DNA of 64,000 nt from Auanema rhodensis (GCA_964057225.1 OZ059896.1:7750001-7814000); one strand, 5' to 3'. Positions 36,410 to 59,738 are shown, numbered from the stretch's first letter. Translations and numbers: made by a program. Notes: generated by a model from the letters alone, not told the origin.

Positions 36410-37282
36410 TACTATACATATGCATGCATATATACATACATGAAAATATTTAATATTATAAAATAATATTTAATCGATATTTTATAAATTTTATATAATT
36501 AGTTTAACTATATATTATAAAAGTTTTTTTCTTCTCACTATTAAAAATAATTAATATTCACCATTTAAAGACTATAATATATTATTTTCTTATAAACATT
36601 ATGGCTTCATATTGTATATTCTATAGAATATTATTTCTCATATATATATATATACATTTATATTATATGTTCTATGCAAAATACTTTTTGATAATTTTAA
36701 AAATTACAAATTTATTTTTATTAATTTAAATATAAAATTTAATTTTTTTATAATAATATCTATTTTGAATATATATATATATATATATCTATATACATAT
36801 ATATTTATTTATTATAATTCTATTCTTAATCATGAATTATCTTTTAATCTTCTTTTCAATTTTTATTATCTTTTCTTCTAACCTTATTGCCTATTTAGAT
36901 GAGATTTAATTATGAAAAAAAATTTCTACTGAATATCTCATGCTTGATGATTCGAATGATATTGGATTTGTATCCCTTCTAACTACCCTCTTTCTATTCT
37001 TTTTCTTTTTTGAATTTTAAATTATTTTTTTTCAAAAAGACTTGGTTATAAGTAAAAGATCTAAGCGTTCATTTGTTTTTCCTTATACCCGGTTGATCAT
37101 TGAAAAGCTGAACATTGGTTATGTGCTCTTTTACAATTCTTATGAAATAGAGTTAGTCATCTCAAGTATTGCTTTCTCTTTTTCTTTCAAATCTCTTCCG
37201 ATGTTTCCTAAAATGAACTTTCTTCTGTGTAGCAAATTCTAATCACTAGAATAACAAGAAAATAGTCATATTTGAAAAGTGA

Positions 37283-37299
37283 TGTTTCTAGAAGAAACA
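37283..37299. promoter_or_regulatory. heat-shock-element-like palindrome
   Basis: TGTTTCTAGAAGAAACA is a 7-bp perfect inverted repeat around AGA and contains TTCtaGAA, the core of a heat shock factor site. No gene is near enough to assign it. It could be chance in AT-rich DNA. Confidence 0.25.
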
Positions 37300-38331
37300 T
37301 GTAATGTCCAAAAACCTCAAAACCGCTTCGCATTGCGCTCGCGTTAAAATATAAAAAACACAATAATTTCCTTTTTTTTCTTTATTCAAGATATATTCAG
37401 TTAGTCATTCTGAGTAGAAACATGAATACATCTCGATATGTATATATCTATATGGAAACAATGAATATATGAGAATGAGGGTAAGAGTAGAGATGACAAA
37501 TAGTATTATTAGGAAAACTGAAAAAGAGAAAAAATGAAAAAGTTCAGAGAGAAGGTACAGCTAAGAGAGTAGAGAGTGAACAAACTGAAAGATAGGAGGC
37601 AGCAAGAGAGTGTTCGGATATAACAGATGAAATTTTAGGAATAGTGTGAGCGTGTAGAAAGTGTTGGATGGATGAGCAGATTGATAGAAGTACGCTTAAT
37701 AGGCAGTTAAAGCTGATCTGATCTCAAAGCAGTTTAAGCAAAAATTGCTGGCTAACTAATGAGCTTGTGCTTAGAACTAGGAATTAGACGTTTGTTAGTA
37801 AAATAAAATACATGAATGCATGAAAAGCAAAGATAGGCTTCAATGTTTTTCTTTTCTACTTTTCAAATTTTTCGATACCATAATTGAAGAAATCATGTCA
37901 AACCTCACTCGTTCCATCTCTCTCGCGGCTTTCTCTCTCTCTCTCTCTTTCTTTTAATTTTTCTCTTCTTTTTTTTTCAATTTCTCTCTGTTTCTCTCTT
38001 TGTCAGCCATTTCATGTCTTTTATGGGTAATGTAGTTTCATCATCATCATTGAGGAGCAACATCGAAGAAGCGAAAGACTCCATATGCGCTATTTCTTTC
38101 GTTTTCTTTCTTTTCGGCATCTTTTCTCACTTGCCATAGGAGTTTAAGCTTTAAGCAAGAACTCTGTATGTCTGTCCTCTCCATATATATTGGTGGGGAA
38201 GTCTACATCCAAACTTTTCCATTTCCATTTATTTCATTTTTTCTTTTTCTTTCATTGCTGCATTTTCTGTGATCTGCATCTCCTCATTCTCTTTCATATA
38301 CTTCTCGCTCCCTCCTTTATTCCTCGACTGC

Positions 38332-38336
<5 letters not shown>

Positions 38337-38395
<59 letters not shown>
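38337..38395 (+). repeat. (CT)n microsatellite
   Basis: About 59 bp of CT repeat with one interruption, inside a wider pyrimidine tract. Confidence 0.95.
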
Positions 38396-41300
38396 TTCGT
38401 TCTCTCTTCCTTATCTTTTCTTTTTCCTCTCATGCACCCACGCAATCTATGCTCTTTTATGGAATCATGTCTTCATTTTCAACCTAAACATCATCATGCA
38501 GACAACGTTTTGAAACAAACTTATTATTTTTCCTGATAATTTATTATTTTTTTTTATAATTTTACTCATTTACATCTATATCATTACAATAATTATCATT
38601 ATTAGTTTGATAATCATTTTCCTACAAATTAAAATTAGAAAAGAGTAATGTATTGACGTTTATAATTTAACAGAAAGTTCAAATCATTTTATCATAGACA
38701 GACAACAGGAGCGGTTGCAAAGCTATTTTCTCTCCCTTTTCCTCATCATCTTATTTTCTTTCATTTCTTTTCCTTTCAATTTTTCTTTTTCATTTCATTT
38801 GATTTTTATTAACTTTTCTTCAATATATTTATATAAATGTATGAAGCCACCTTGATAAAACATCTGATATTGAACAGAAAAGAGATGCGCACTAAGCTGA
38901 TTTCCAATTGTTTAACAAAACTTTTTTTTTATCGAAAGAATATCTATTGAAATTTGAACATTAGACTCATATGTACATATATATCTAACTACATATATCC
39001 TTGTTGTTCATTCGTATATATGTATGTATGTCTATAGTTATAGATTTAGATGAATACTCAATGTGCACTTCTGCAAAAGAAGAATATTACAAAAAAAAAA
39101 GACATTTAACTATGTGAATAATTTCATTTGTAATCATCAACTTTTTTTTTTTTCGTTTTCTTTCTTTTTTTTTGTTGCTCTTTTGTATCAGAAACACGAA
39201 CTTGGTCATACACTTGATGATGAATAAGGGAGCAGTGAATAAGTCATGAACTCCAAAACATCATATAACATATAACAACTGAAAATTGTCAGGCTTCCTC
39301 CTTTTTTTTTTGTCATTTGCAACTGCAACCTTAACTTTATCTTTTTGCTCTTTTATTTTTCAGAAATTGCTGAACTTAGAGAAAGTTATGAATAAAATCA
39401 TGAGAGTATTCTATTTTTACTTTCCTTCATCTTTTTTATTTTTCTATTTTAATTCATTTAAATACTATTTATATTTTATTTCTATCTCATTCATATGTAT
39501 ATATGTTATAACTAACGGCTTAACACATGTGTCGTCATAGAATTCAAACTGTGAGCTCACATCAATTCAGTAACCGATTAACAGTTTCAATTTCAAAATG
39601 AATCTGAGACTTTTTAAAAGCCGAAATAACTTTCAAGAATCTCTATTAATCTAGAAAACACTTGCAAAAATGCAAATAAAAGAGAAGTTAATGATATGAA
39701 CTTGACAAATTGAGTATTTAAATAATTTTATATACGTACTATTATATAATCAAATATCATTTACTCATCATCTAATTATTTTTTTCTTAACTATATATTT
39801 ATATTTGAATATAAATTTTCAAAATCTTCAAATGTTAAATGAAAACTTGAAATATGTCTTCTTTGAGTATCATCATGATCATTGTTTGCCACATGTAGGA
39901 AACATTCAATGAGTCAGATTAGTCTTCTCACAATCTGTCAGTTCCGAATTCAAAAAAAAAAGTTTGTCTGACTCTTTTCAACCTCATTTTATGGTTTCTC
40001 TTTTTTTTCTTTTTTCTCTCTTTTTCTTCAATCTGTAAATCTCTAAATCCACGTGCCATCGGTTTTTCTTTCATTTTTATAAATGAATGCAGGACGTCAG
40101 CTGATAATTCAATTTTTATTCACCAATTTGGTTGTCTTATTATTTTCTCAAAATTACAAAGAGTGTAAACTATATATATATATATATATATATTTCTATC
40201 TATATTCATATATATATATAGTATTTAAAGGTTAAATAGTTAATATTTGATAACTGATATACATAATCTATAATATGTGTGTGTGTGTTTAGTTTGTACT
40301 TACATATTTGACCTCACTCATACTATATTCATTCAGTTAATTCATACTATATACATATATTTTCTTCTTTTTTTATTGTTATTGATAAGAAATTCTTCTA
40401 ATCTAAGGAACTTAGTGATATTAAGTCATTCAACTTCATTTTTTAATGATCATTTCTTGCAAAGTAGATCATATTTGAATGTTTTTTTTTGTTTTATTTT
40501 TAATCGTATATCAAGTCAAATATTTATATATGCTCTTTTATATAATTGAATATATTGCTTAACTAAAAATATAATTTAAATTAAAAGAAAAATATATAAT
40601 ATTTCAATTATATAATGTAGATAAACTATTAAAACCTTCAATTTATGTATATACATATATTACTTTTTTCATATATGAACTTTAAGTATGAGAATGACGT
40701 CAAATGATGAGAAGGCACATGAACATTTTGAAAAAAAAAAAAAGAAAGAAGAGAAATACATTGAAAATGAAAAAAAAATAAATATATCAGAGTTTTGAAG
40801 ATACGAGAAGGGATGAGAGAGAAAGAGATGGTGTACAACCGCTTTTCACGTGTTTTATTGCAAAAATACATTCTGGAATTCAAAATATTCTAGTACCCAT
40901 TCTAAGATGTTATTATACATATCTATTTGACTTCAAATCATATAATTTCTATTTCTAAATAATATATATATTTTTTTAAAAAATAAAAAATATTACTTTG
41001 TATTTGAAATTCTTTTGAGCTTTAGTTTTATCGCCTTTTTTTTTCTAATAAATTCATAACATCAATATCTATGAATGTTTCAAAGAATTGTGATGATTTT
41101 TAATGTTGGAATAGTCATATGTTTATAAATTTTTCTGGTTTCTATAATATGTATGTATGGCTAAATAGCCACGGAAAATGTGCAAAAAATGTTTTATTTT
41201 CCAATATTGTTCTTGATATTTTCATCAATTGAACAATGTGCTTATTTATTTTTTATTTTGATGTCATTAATTATAAATATATAAGTATAAGTATATAATA

Positions 41301-42344
41301 ATAATATATATTACTATTACTTTTATTTATTATAAATTAAACTAATTATTAAAATAAATTACTAAAATCATTATATATTTAATATAGTGAAAGAGACTAT
41401 TCGAGATTTGCATTTTTCATATTCTCGAAAAAGAAATTTCCGTTTATCCATCAAAATTAAAATTTTATTCGTACCCATACATGGAAACATATGAGATAAT
41501 TGAGATGAAGCTAACAATCTGTTGAACGGCATTCATGGCGTCCTATTTCTCATGTGTTGATGCATTGTTGAAAAGAAAGAGAGAGAGAGAGTCTGTCAGC
41601 TGATTTATTCCCAATAAGGAGAGAAAGCCAACATTGAAAATCGGAAATATCATCATTAGTTTGCCAAAAATTCCTAAAGATTATGCTATTTTTTGTTTTT
41701 TTTCATTTGGAATATTGTTATACCTATTATTTTGATTATTATCATTATTATTATTTAAATATAATAGTTAAAACCTTGACATAACCATGCCCTTATAGTT
41801 TCATCTCTTAGGTTTTCTCAATCATGTTTCAATGTATATTGGTTTCTGACTGTATTATACTAGTGGTTAAGGCTAATATGAAAGTAGAGGAACATGAATA
41901 GAGAAAGAGACAGGCAGAAGACTCGATTGAAAAAGAAAAGGCAAACGATAGAGAGGGTACAACATCAGCATCACCTCTTCTCTTATAGTATAGACTGTGG
42001 ATGCCAAAGAGAAAGAGGTAGATGCATACATATAATGAGAGAGAAAGAGAGAGAAAAAAGAAATTGAGATAGAAAGGAAAGGGCACAATATTGAAAGAGA
42101 GGTAGAGAGAAAAAGAGGCGCCGATATATGAATGCTGTTTCGTGATGCTGGTGCTGGTGACCGAAACGTCAAAGAGGAAAAGAAATAGAAAAAGGCAGTT
42201 AGAGAGGAAAAACTGAGTGGGAAAGCGAGGAAGTGAGAGAGCAACGCATGAAGAAACGATGAGAAGAGAAGAGAGAACCGAGGCTGGTAGAGGCTGGTTG
42301 ATGACTGCTATCGATTGAATTTTTCGATCCAATTGGCCAAGTCA

Positions 42345-42921
42345 CTATTTCTTGGCTGGCAGCCAGAAATGAGAAGCTATCAGCTCAAAAGTGCCGACAG
42401 TAGAGTGAAGATGAAACTGCTGGACATCGTCTAATTCACACCTGAAACTGTTAGCTGCTACCATATGGTATGATTGTGGTGTTAATGATTTGAATCACGT
42501 GGATTGCTATTTAATCAGCTAATTCTAATGATTTCAACATTCTGGAAATATTTTAATAATTTCTAATTGATATTCATACAGTAATGAATGTATGTAAGAG
42601 ATATTATTAATCTATAAACTCCTCAAGCTAAATGAACGATATGATTAGTTGCCAATTACAATATCATCTTTGAATCACAATCAATTTTCTAATTTCGACA
42701 AATAAAAGAATTATCAGATGTTATTTAGCTGAAAGAAACTTTTTTGTTTTATTTGTATTTCAGTCCCTCACCTTTAATTCCTCCAAAACCGTATCAAAAC
42801 CTGCGCTTTCATATGTTTGTTCTTCAATGGACATACAATCGTTACGACCCATTTTTGCGCGAAAATTGTCAACTGGGAGGCCAATCCGATATATGGACAT
42901 TAAGTGACCTCTCATTTTCTC
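42345..42921 (-). CDS. possible minus-strand exons of an unrecognised gene
   Basis: Candidate exon 1 (42921-42772) has an acceptor ending AACAG and a donor AAG/GTGAGG, is exactly 50 codons in one phase, and contains MSIYRIGLPVDNF and MSIEEQTYESAGF. Candidate exon 2 (42441-42345), after an acceptor TTTCAG, reads CELDDVQQFHLHSTVGTF and ends PAKK-stop. Their phases do not match directly, so a further exon would be needed if they belong together. The plus strand is also open (see findings). Function unknown. Confidence 0.3.
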
Positions 42922-42939
42922 CTGTTTTTTGGATAAGAA

Positions 42940-43165
42940 AATGAGAATATACAAAGAATATGATGGTAAGCTGCATAGAGAAGGTATAGAGAGAGAGAAG
43001 TTGAGAAAATAGAAAGAAAGTGAAAAAAAATAAACATAATAGAAAAAGAAAGAAAAAAAGAAAGAAAGAGAGAAAGACGGAAGAAAAGAGAAAAAATAAA
43101 GAAGAGTAGGTAAAGCAAAAGAAAAAGAAAGAGGAAAGAAAGAAGGAAGAGTGATAGGAAAGGAA
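42940..43165 (+). repeat. purine-rich (A/G) tract
   Basis: About 220 bp of A/G-rich sequence on the plus strand immediately beside the candidate exon. It gives long hydrophobic antisense frames that I treat as artefacts. Confidence 0.75.
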
Positions 43166-44970
43166 ACATTTTGCAGGACTACTTCTCGATTGCATGTGAT
43201 CATCTGTTACTGAGGCTAAATGATCATGCCCTCTCTTCTTTTTTTTTTCAAAAATTTCGGTGAAATCTAGAACGTTGTTCAATATTACATATGTCACATC
43301 ATACCAATTGATGTTATTGTTTAGCTATTTCATGGCATCATTCATGGTAATTTTGTCGTCTTCAATATCATCTGTTGTAACATGAGCGATAAGCATTTGT
43401 AAGTGTTGGTCATCTTTTGCAAAGCTGATATGATTGCCAACAATCGCACTTTTCCTTCATTTTCCAATATTATAATTGAGTTGATGATAATTAATATTCA
43501 TATATAGATTAATATAAATCTTTTTAACCTTTTTATCAAAACTTCTGTGTTATTTTTATTTCGTTTATTAGTTCTTTTTACTTTTTTTTTGATCTCATAT
43601 ATACATATTTTCACTCAATTCTTCTTTCTTTTTTATTTTTCTCTTTAACTTCTTTTATTTCCTCTTTCCTTTTTCTTTTCCTCTCATTTCTTGCATACAT
43701 AAATGCCAATCTTTGCTAAGTTTTGCTTATCAGAGATCGGTTGAAAGGGCATCTGGGTCTCAAATACATTGTTATTCGTGTGTCAGATTCCTCAGAATAT
43801 TTGCAACGAATCGATTTCAGTTCAAGCTTCTTGTCGCATCACATGTCCGTTTAAACATCTACATGTTCTGATATTTCAACACCTTTTCTATTTTTTATCA
43901 TCAATTAATTTTGTTGTCACAAAGATAATAAGAATTTGAAGAATTTTTTCCTATTTTTTATCGAATAAATTGAGCTCAAACTATTTTAAAGATTGATGAT
44001 TATACATTTAATTTATTATACTAATTAATATAATAATATAACTTATATATTATTCTTAAATTATAATAATTTATCAATTAACTACACTAATAATAATTAA
44101 GATATAATATATATATATATAACCTATATATTCCCTTTCTACTAAATTTCATTTTTTTTAAACATTTTCAAAGAAATAAGAATGTTAAAAGAAACAAAAA
44201 ATTAAAACTCATGAATTATGATAAAATAGAATACTTAATATAATATAGAAATATATTATATTCACATAATATTGTATAAAACAGCTGTAAACAGTATTCC
44301 ATCAACTTATCTTTTAACTTTTTTTTGATTATGACTTCTGTGATACAACTTCTGTGATACAACTTGCAACTTATTCTATATAATATTTGCACTAGTCGAA
44401 GTTCTTTCGATATTTCACGAGATATGCTATATGTTATAAGCTATTACATCTTATTTATTATCATTATTTTCTTTTGTTCATTTTATAAATTATTAATTAT
44501 TCTTAAATTATATTATATACATATATAATATAATAATATAGAATATATGTTTATATATCTAAATTATACTAATTATATATGAAGAAATTTTTTTTATTTT
44601 ATTTTATTTTTTTTTAAAAATAAAATAAATTTTTCTATATAATTAGTATAATTAATTTTTAAAATTAAATTATAATATATTATTAGTTTGAGCTTAAATA
44701 ATTTTATATTTTACCTATAACATCATAGCTATACATACATATAGTATATAAACACATACATACATACATACACCAGCAACTAGATAGATAGATGACGTTC
44801 TCGTACTTCTCTTGCGCTTAAAATCAATATTGTCAATATCCACAACTTTTTAATTTTTTTCTTTTTTTATATAAAAAGTTACATTCGTTCGAAATGTTTT
44901 CATTTCACATCCTCATATCTCTATTGGAATTTGTCGATATTTTTCTTTGCAAAGACCTATCACCAAATAT
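43166..44970. other. AT-rich intergenic region
   Basis: No gene that I can support. Many TAATA runs and a CATA repeat near 44750-44770. Confidence 0.6.
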
Positions 44971-44972
44971 CA

Positions 44973-45161
44973 TCAAGATGATCTTTTTTTTCTTTTTTTG
45001 TGACATCCTGAATCATGCTTAGTTCGTTTTAAGATTTTGCCAAATAGCTGAAGAAACAAAATGTGAAAAGAGTTTTTGTATGGACCGCCTCCACACATCT
45101 GTGCCCCATGTTTCACATATTTCGCATGATTTTCATCCAAAAACTTTTCACTATATGGCTT
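44973..45161 (-). CDS. possible terminal exon of an unrecognised gene
   Basis: On the minus strand, an acceptor-like AAAATTAG is followed by 62 open codons to a TGA. They begin KPYSEKFLDENHAKYVKH, continue through MCGGGPY and end in a basic KKRKKRSS tail. The composition looks protein-like and the tail like a nuclear signal. No neighbouring exon was recognised and the gene family is unknown. Confidence 0.3.
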   Translation of the reverse strand, partial: KPYSEKFLDENHAKYVKHGAQMCGGGPYKNSFHILFLQLFGKILKRTKHDSGCHKKRKKRSS

Positions 45162-46121
45162 CTAATTTTGGAATTCGATTTTTTTTGGGTGTCATACACA
45201 AGTTCAATAGAAATCATATTATTATGGAAAGCTTTAACTTCAAGCGCATACTATTGCTTTCTGACTTATTCCTTTAATTTTGTCTCTGTCAACTATCTTT
45301 CCTGCCCTTTTTTTTCTCTATCTTTTTCTATCTCTTTCATTTCCTATGTCCCTCTCTATAATACTTTCTGATATTTTCATTCTATTTCTGTTTTTCCCAA
45401 ACTCCTTTCTCTCTTTTTTTTTTCTTTTTTTTTCTCGGTTTCACATGGCATTATTTCTCAATCATTCAACACTTCATCGTACCATTTTCAGCTTTTCCAT
45501 TTTTTTTTCAAATTTTAATACTCGTTCTCTGATATATCTTGTTTATTCATTTGAACTGAAATCAGAACACGTACTTTCAGTTCGACTATAAAAATATTTC
45601 TCATTTATACTTATTCATTCATTTCAATTTTTTTTTTATTCAACGTAATGTCGTATTCCCTCGGCGTTTAATTTTTTTTTATCGATAAACTATAGGTTAC
45701 GAACAAACTTTGTTTACTTATTATGATTTCTATTGAGCTTTTCCAAAGAAATAGTTAATCAAAGTAATATTTCAAGTTCTTCTTAAATATAAAAAAAAGA
45801 ATTAAAGATGATATTGAATGTGAATAGGATAGGAAGAAGCAACTTAAAATCCATACTCTCGCTCTATGTTCCATGCTCTGAAAACACCAAAGATGCATAT
45901 CAACAAATGAGAGCATTGTAATTAATATTTAATTTTCAAATTGTCATTTTTTTGTTCAAATAGCCTTATAATTATCATTTTCTCTATCTTCTATACATTC
46001 ATATAATTATATACTATAAATCTCTTCATTTTGAATATTACTTTCGAAATCAACATGTAGCAGCAATCTTTCTCTTATTTCTTTATCATTTTCTTCTAAT
46101 ATTCATAGTTTAATTTATTTT
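45162..46121. other. intergenic region upstream of the acetyltransferase gene
   Basis: T/C-rich then AT-rich. No firm feature besides the splice-leader acceptor at its right end. Confidence 0.55.
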
Positions 46122-46132
46122 TTTCTACTCAG
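46122..46132 (+). promoter_or_regulatory. probable spliced-leader acceptor
   Basis: TTTTCTACTCAG-like site 15 nt before the ATG at 46148, following a long pyrimidine run. This supports 46148 as the natural start. Confidence 0.5.
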
Positions 46133-46147
46133 TACTAATGGACTAAA

Positions 46148-56766
<10,619 letters not shown>

Positions 56767-57240
56767 TTAATTCTTTCTAAGTTCGCGCTTATTTACGGGT
56801 CTACCTGGTGGCTTTTTTTTATGTTTAAATATATATATATATACATATATATATACAAAAACCTGATTCGGTTTCTAAAACTTGAAAATTATATCGTTTA
56901 ATAATATACTATATTTTTGAATCATTTATATTTTTTACAAGAAAAACATGTAAAGTCATTGTATAGCGTAATAGGATTTGTACGATCTTTTTATTATTTT
57001 ATCACTTAATAGTCCTCACTTTTTTTGTATCTCTCACGACTTGCAGGCATTTTAACTTAACTATCGTTATTTATAGTTTTTTTAAAACAGAATACGCTAA
57101 GCGTTTTTCTTTCATAATGTTTGAATCTTTTACTTCGAACTTTTTAAAATTTGTATTAATTTGCTTTTTTCTTTCATGTTATTGATTTATAACTTCTTAT
57201 TGTAATTAAGCCATTCACTCACATACCAACATATTATTCA
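56767..57240. other. 3' flank/UTR of the acetyltransferase gene
   Basis: AT-rich, with an (AT)n run at 56828-56855. No gene. The first strong AATAAA in the direction of transcription is at 57388, so this may be 3' UTR. Confidence 0.5.
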
Positions 57241-57246
57241 TATTAT

Positions 57247-57345
57247 GCAACAGCGCTCATTCCCGGTGAGGCTTTGCCTTACGGGTTGCTGATAGAAGAG
57301 CCTTGCTTGAGAAAAAGTTAATCGACTCAAGTTTTTGATACTCTT
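57247..57345 (+). ncRNA. two-hairpin element, candidate structured RNA
   Basis: Hairpin 1: CCCG/TGAGGC (57262-57272, one bulged G) pairs with GCCTTA/CGGG (57276-57285) around a TTT loop, extended by CAGC (57251-57254) with GCTG (57288-57291). The spacer ATAGAA fits the H-box form ANANNA. Hairpin 2: CTTGAG (57306-57311) with CTCAAG (57326-57331), then a U-run. It is GC-rich against an AT-rich background. Candidates are an H/ACA-like snoRNA, a small Sm-type RNA, or a structured 3' UTR element. No ACA box sits at the required distance, so class is open. Confidence 0.35.
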
Positions 57346-57387
57346 TATCTTCAATTTTGTACACTTCGAATTATTTTGTACTTTTAT

Positions 57388-57393
57388 AATAAA
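57388..57393 (+). terminator. poly(A) signal AATAAA
   Basis: AATAAA followed by a second AATAAA-like run. It could end the acetyltransferase transcript, about 620 nt after its stop codon, or a separate short transcript containing the hairpins. Confidence 0.4.
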
Positions 57394-57429
57394 GAATAAT
57401 AAATTTACAATCGATCATATTCTCTGTTG

Positions 57430-59210
57430 ATGGGTGGAAAAAAAGTTGTAAGCATTTTGAAGGGGAAGTTTTCAGGTGCTGTCAATTCGGAGGCATGTAA
57501 ATTGCGTGGCATCATAAAGACACACGCAAAGTATATATGATGTCATGAATAGATGAAAAGTTATTAATAGAAATGAAAGTATTTAATAAAAGTAAGTTTA
57601 AGATTGGTATTATATTCTATTTTAATATAAAATATTTGCTATAAAAATAATAATTAATACTGTATTAAAAATACAAAATCTATCAAGTAAATTAGTTTTG
57701 ATAACTTTATTATATTAATAAAGAATATGTTACTGATGTTTAGATACATATATACTTTGATCCTAATCTGACATCATCTGTATTTCATCTTGTTTTTCGT
57801 GAGCTATTTTGTTTGTTACAATCGACAATAACTAACCTGCTCAAACAAATAAAGTTTGATATAAGAAAAAAAAACAGAAACGTAGTTGCTTGTATTTGAT
57901 ACAGAATGGAAGTTAAAATCTGATTAGGTACAATTCCAAATGCTTTTGAGGGGGAGATCAATTGAATTTCTTTCGTTAACCTTGTTCAGTTGGATACTAG
58001 TAGCGTCCTGAAAAACTGCTTTAGGATGTAATTAGAGCAATGTTGGTTTGAATGATAGTAAAGCTAGCATACTTTGGGAAAAAAAAGATTTAAAGGTTTA
58101 GAATAGACTGACATATACATTTTCATGTGGTGTAATTAAAAATTTAGAAAATAGAAACAAAGAAATGCAATAATTTTATTTATAGCACCTTGAACTTACA
58201 AGAATATTTTACAATTTGTTTTCCAATTTTAAAAGAAGTTCAACTGAGATTAATCCTAGTTCGTTGTATTTTTATTTCTAAAAATTATTGTTATTATCAG
58301 TAAATACTATCAATTTTATATTAATTTTATCTAGTTTATCTTATAAATCATTCTGTAAGCTTAGGATTTGAAAATATCCTTTTTACACGAAGTCATTTTA
58401 GCCACAAGTGGGCCATGGAAATCTATCCCATCCTCTAGCTAGTATTATAGTATATGTCCATAACATCACTACTATGAAATCAAAAAAAGATTTCAAATAT
58501 TTCATTTGTTTTTTATTATTTTAAATTATTGTAAATGATGTGTCATTTCAAATATTATAATTCGAGTACATGTTCTAAAGTTGGAATTTAACGCCTACTC
58601 ACATAGTTATACTTCTCATTCAAAATTCCGTTTTAGGTTTAGTGATGTTTAGCTTTCCATATATTCATACTTAGTTGTGATTTCGTCATCAAGTAATCAA
58701 AAGGATATCATAACTATATGTATTTGTGTATGTATGTATTAATAATAATTTTCTTTATAATATAAGAAAAATTATAGATAAATATGTATATTGCATAATA
58801 AGATATTTATTTATTTATTTATTAATATAATAATAAAATAATATTATTCTAGTTATACCATACATTTTATAAATATAATATACTTTATTTATTTATTTAT
58901 TTCACTATAAATATATACTATGTATCAATTTTATTTTCGTATTAACCTATCGAATACTATTTATTTAAAAAATTGAATGTTCCTATCTACTTAGCTTATA
59001 TACTTCAGAAGCCGGCATAGCTTATAACTCACATACAACATGCATATATGAAATTGGTTCATTCAGCTTTTTCAAGTGGTTCTTGATTTCATTCCTAATT
59101 TTATTTCTTCAATTTCATTGTAAAACCAATACGGATTTATACTTTATTGAACTTACTTGTTATACTTATCTTCATTATCCATATTTATAACTTTTAAAGC
59201 AACTGTTTTT
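57430..59210. other. AT-rich intergenic region
   Basis: No gene that I can support. Contains TTTA repeats at 58806-58824 and 58884-58902. Slightly GC-richer patches near 57475-57530 and 57980-58060 lack recognisable features. Confidence 0.55.
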
Positions 59211-59213
59211 CTT

Positions 59214-59738
59214 TTATATAACTTCAAATTTTCGATGTATGAACAAACCAAAACCTACATATAGTAAAGTGAATGATGCAAATGACTTAAAGCCAAATGA
59301 GAAACGAGGCTTACAATGCTGATAGCTCATTCCCTCGGGGTCTGAGACCTTGCACAAGTGCACCGGGGTCCAAGGCAATACGAGAAAGGAGACGAACGAA
59401 TACGCTGTATAGCACACGATTAGAAATAGAGAAATGGTGGACAACGCCATCGACGCAATAGGAGTATCATCAATATCATCATGGTCAATGACGTTGTCTT
59501 CGAGTTTCTCCATGCTGAAGGCATCAGCGGAAAAGTACTCTCCAGCCATGAGATGAGCACCACTATTAAAGCACCGATAAAAGGTTTCGTCTCCGTGTGA
59601 AGAGGAGGTAGATTCTCGAAGCAGCAGGCAGAAGCAGCACTATCAGTCTTCATGAATTTCGGCTTTCTGCTTCATGTACATAGTAGATGCATTCGGAATC
59701 GGATGATGACGTCCATACATGCTCAGCTGCATGGTCAT
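59214..59738 (-). CDS. short membrane-protein locus, exon structure unresolved
   Basis: Minus-strand DNA here is clearly GC-richer and coding-like. A first segment from ATG at 59738 reads MTMQLSMYGRHHPIPNAST and stays open to a TGA at about 59645. A second frame (59653-59420) reads FENLPPLHTETKPFIGALI, with a hydrophobic stretch. A third frame (59549-59214) reads MAGEYFSADAFSMEKLED, an acidic segment, and two hydrophobic segments (about residues 31-58 and 87-103), ending FIHRKFEVI. A 40-nt intron (59679-59640, GT-AG) would join the first to the second frame, but I find no clean junction from second to third. It may be one gene with an unseen small intron or frameshift, or bicistronic. Function unknown. 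Confidence 0.5.

Larger units (their letters stand above)
35291..42340. other. long low-complexity intergenic region
   Basis: No gene that I can support. Contents: A/G-rich tract about 36010-36245 with two G-runs (36203 and 36234 region), (AT)n at 36371-36405, (CT)n at 38337-38395, several T/C or A/G tracts, and (AT)n at about 40173-40192. A heat-shock-element-like palindrome lies at 37283-37299. An A/G-rich block at 41880-42290 produces long but meaningless open frames. Confidence 0.6.

Noticed and set aside
38190-38513. Ser/Leu-rich open frame across the (CT)n run, and similar ones at 49102-49544, 41829-42332 and 42760-43297
   Set aside because: They are translations of CT or AG repeats and T/C tracts; composition is pure low complexity.
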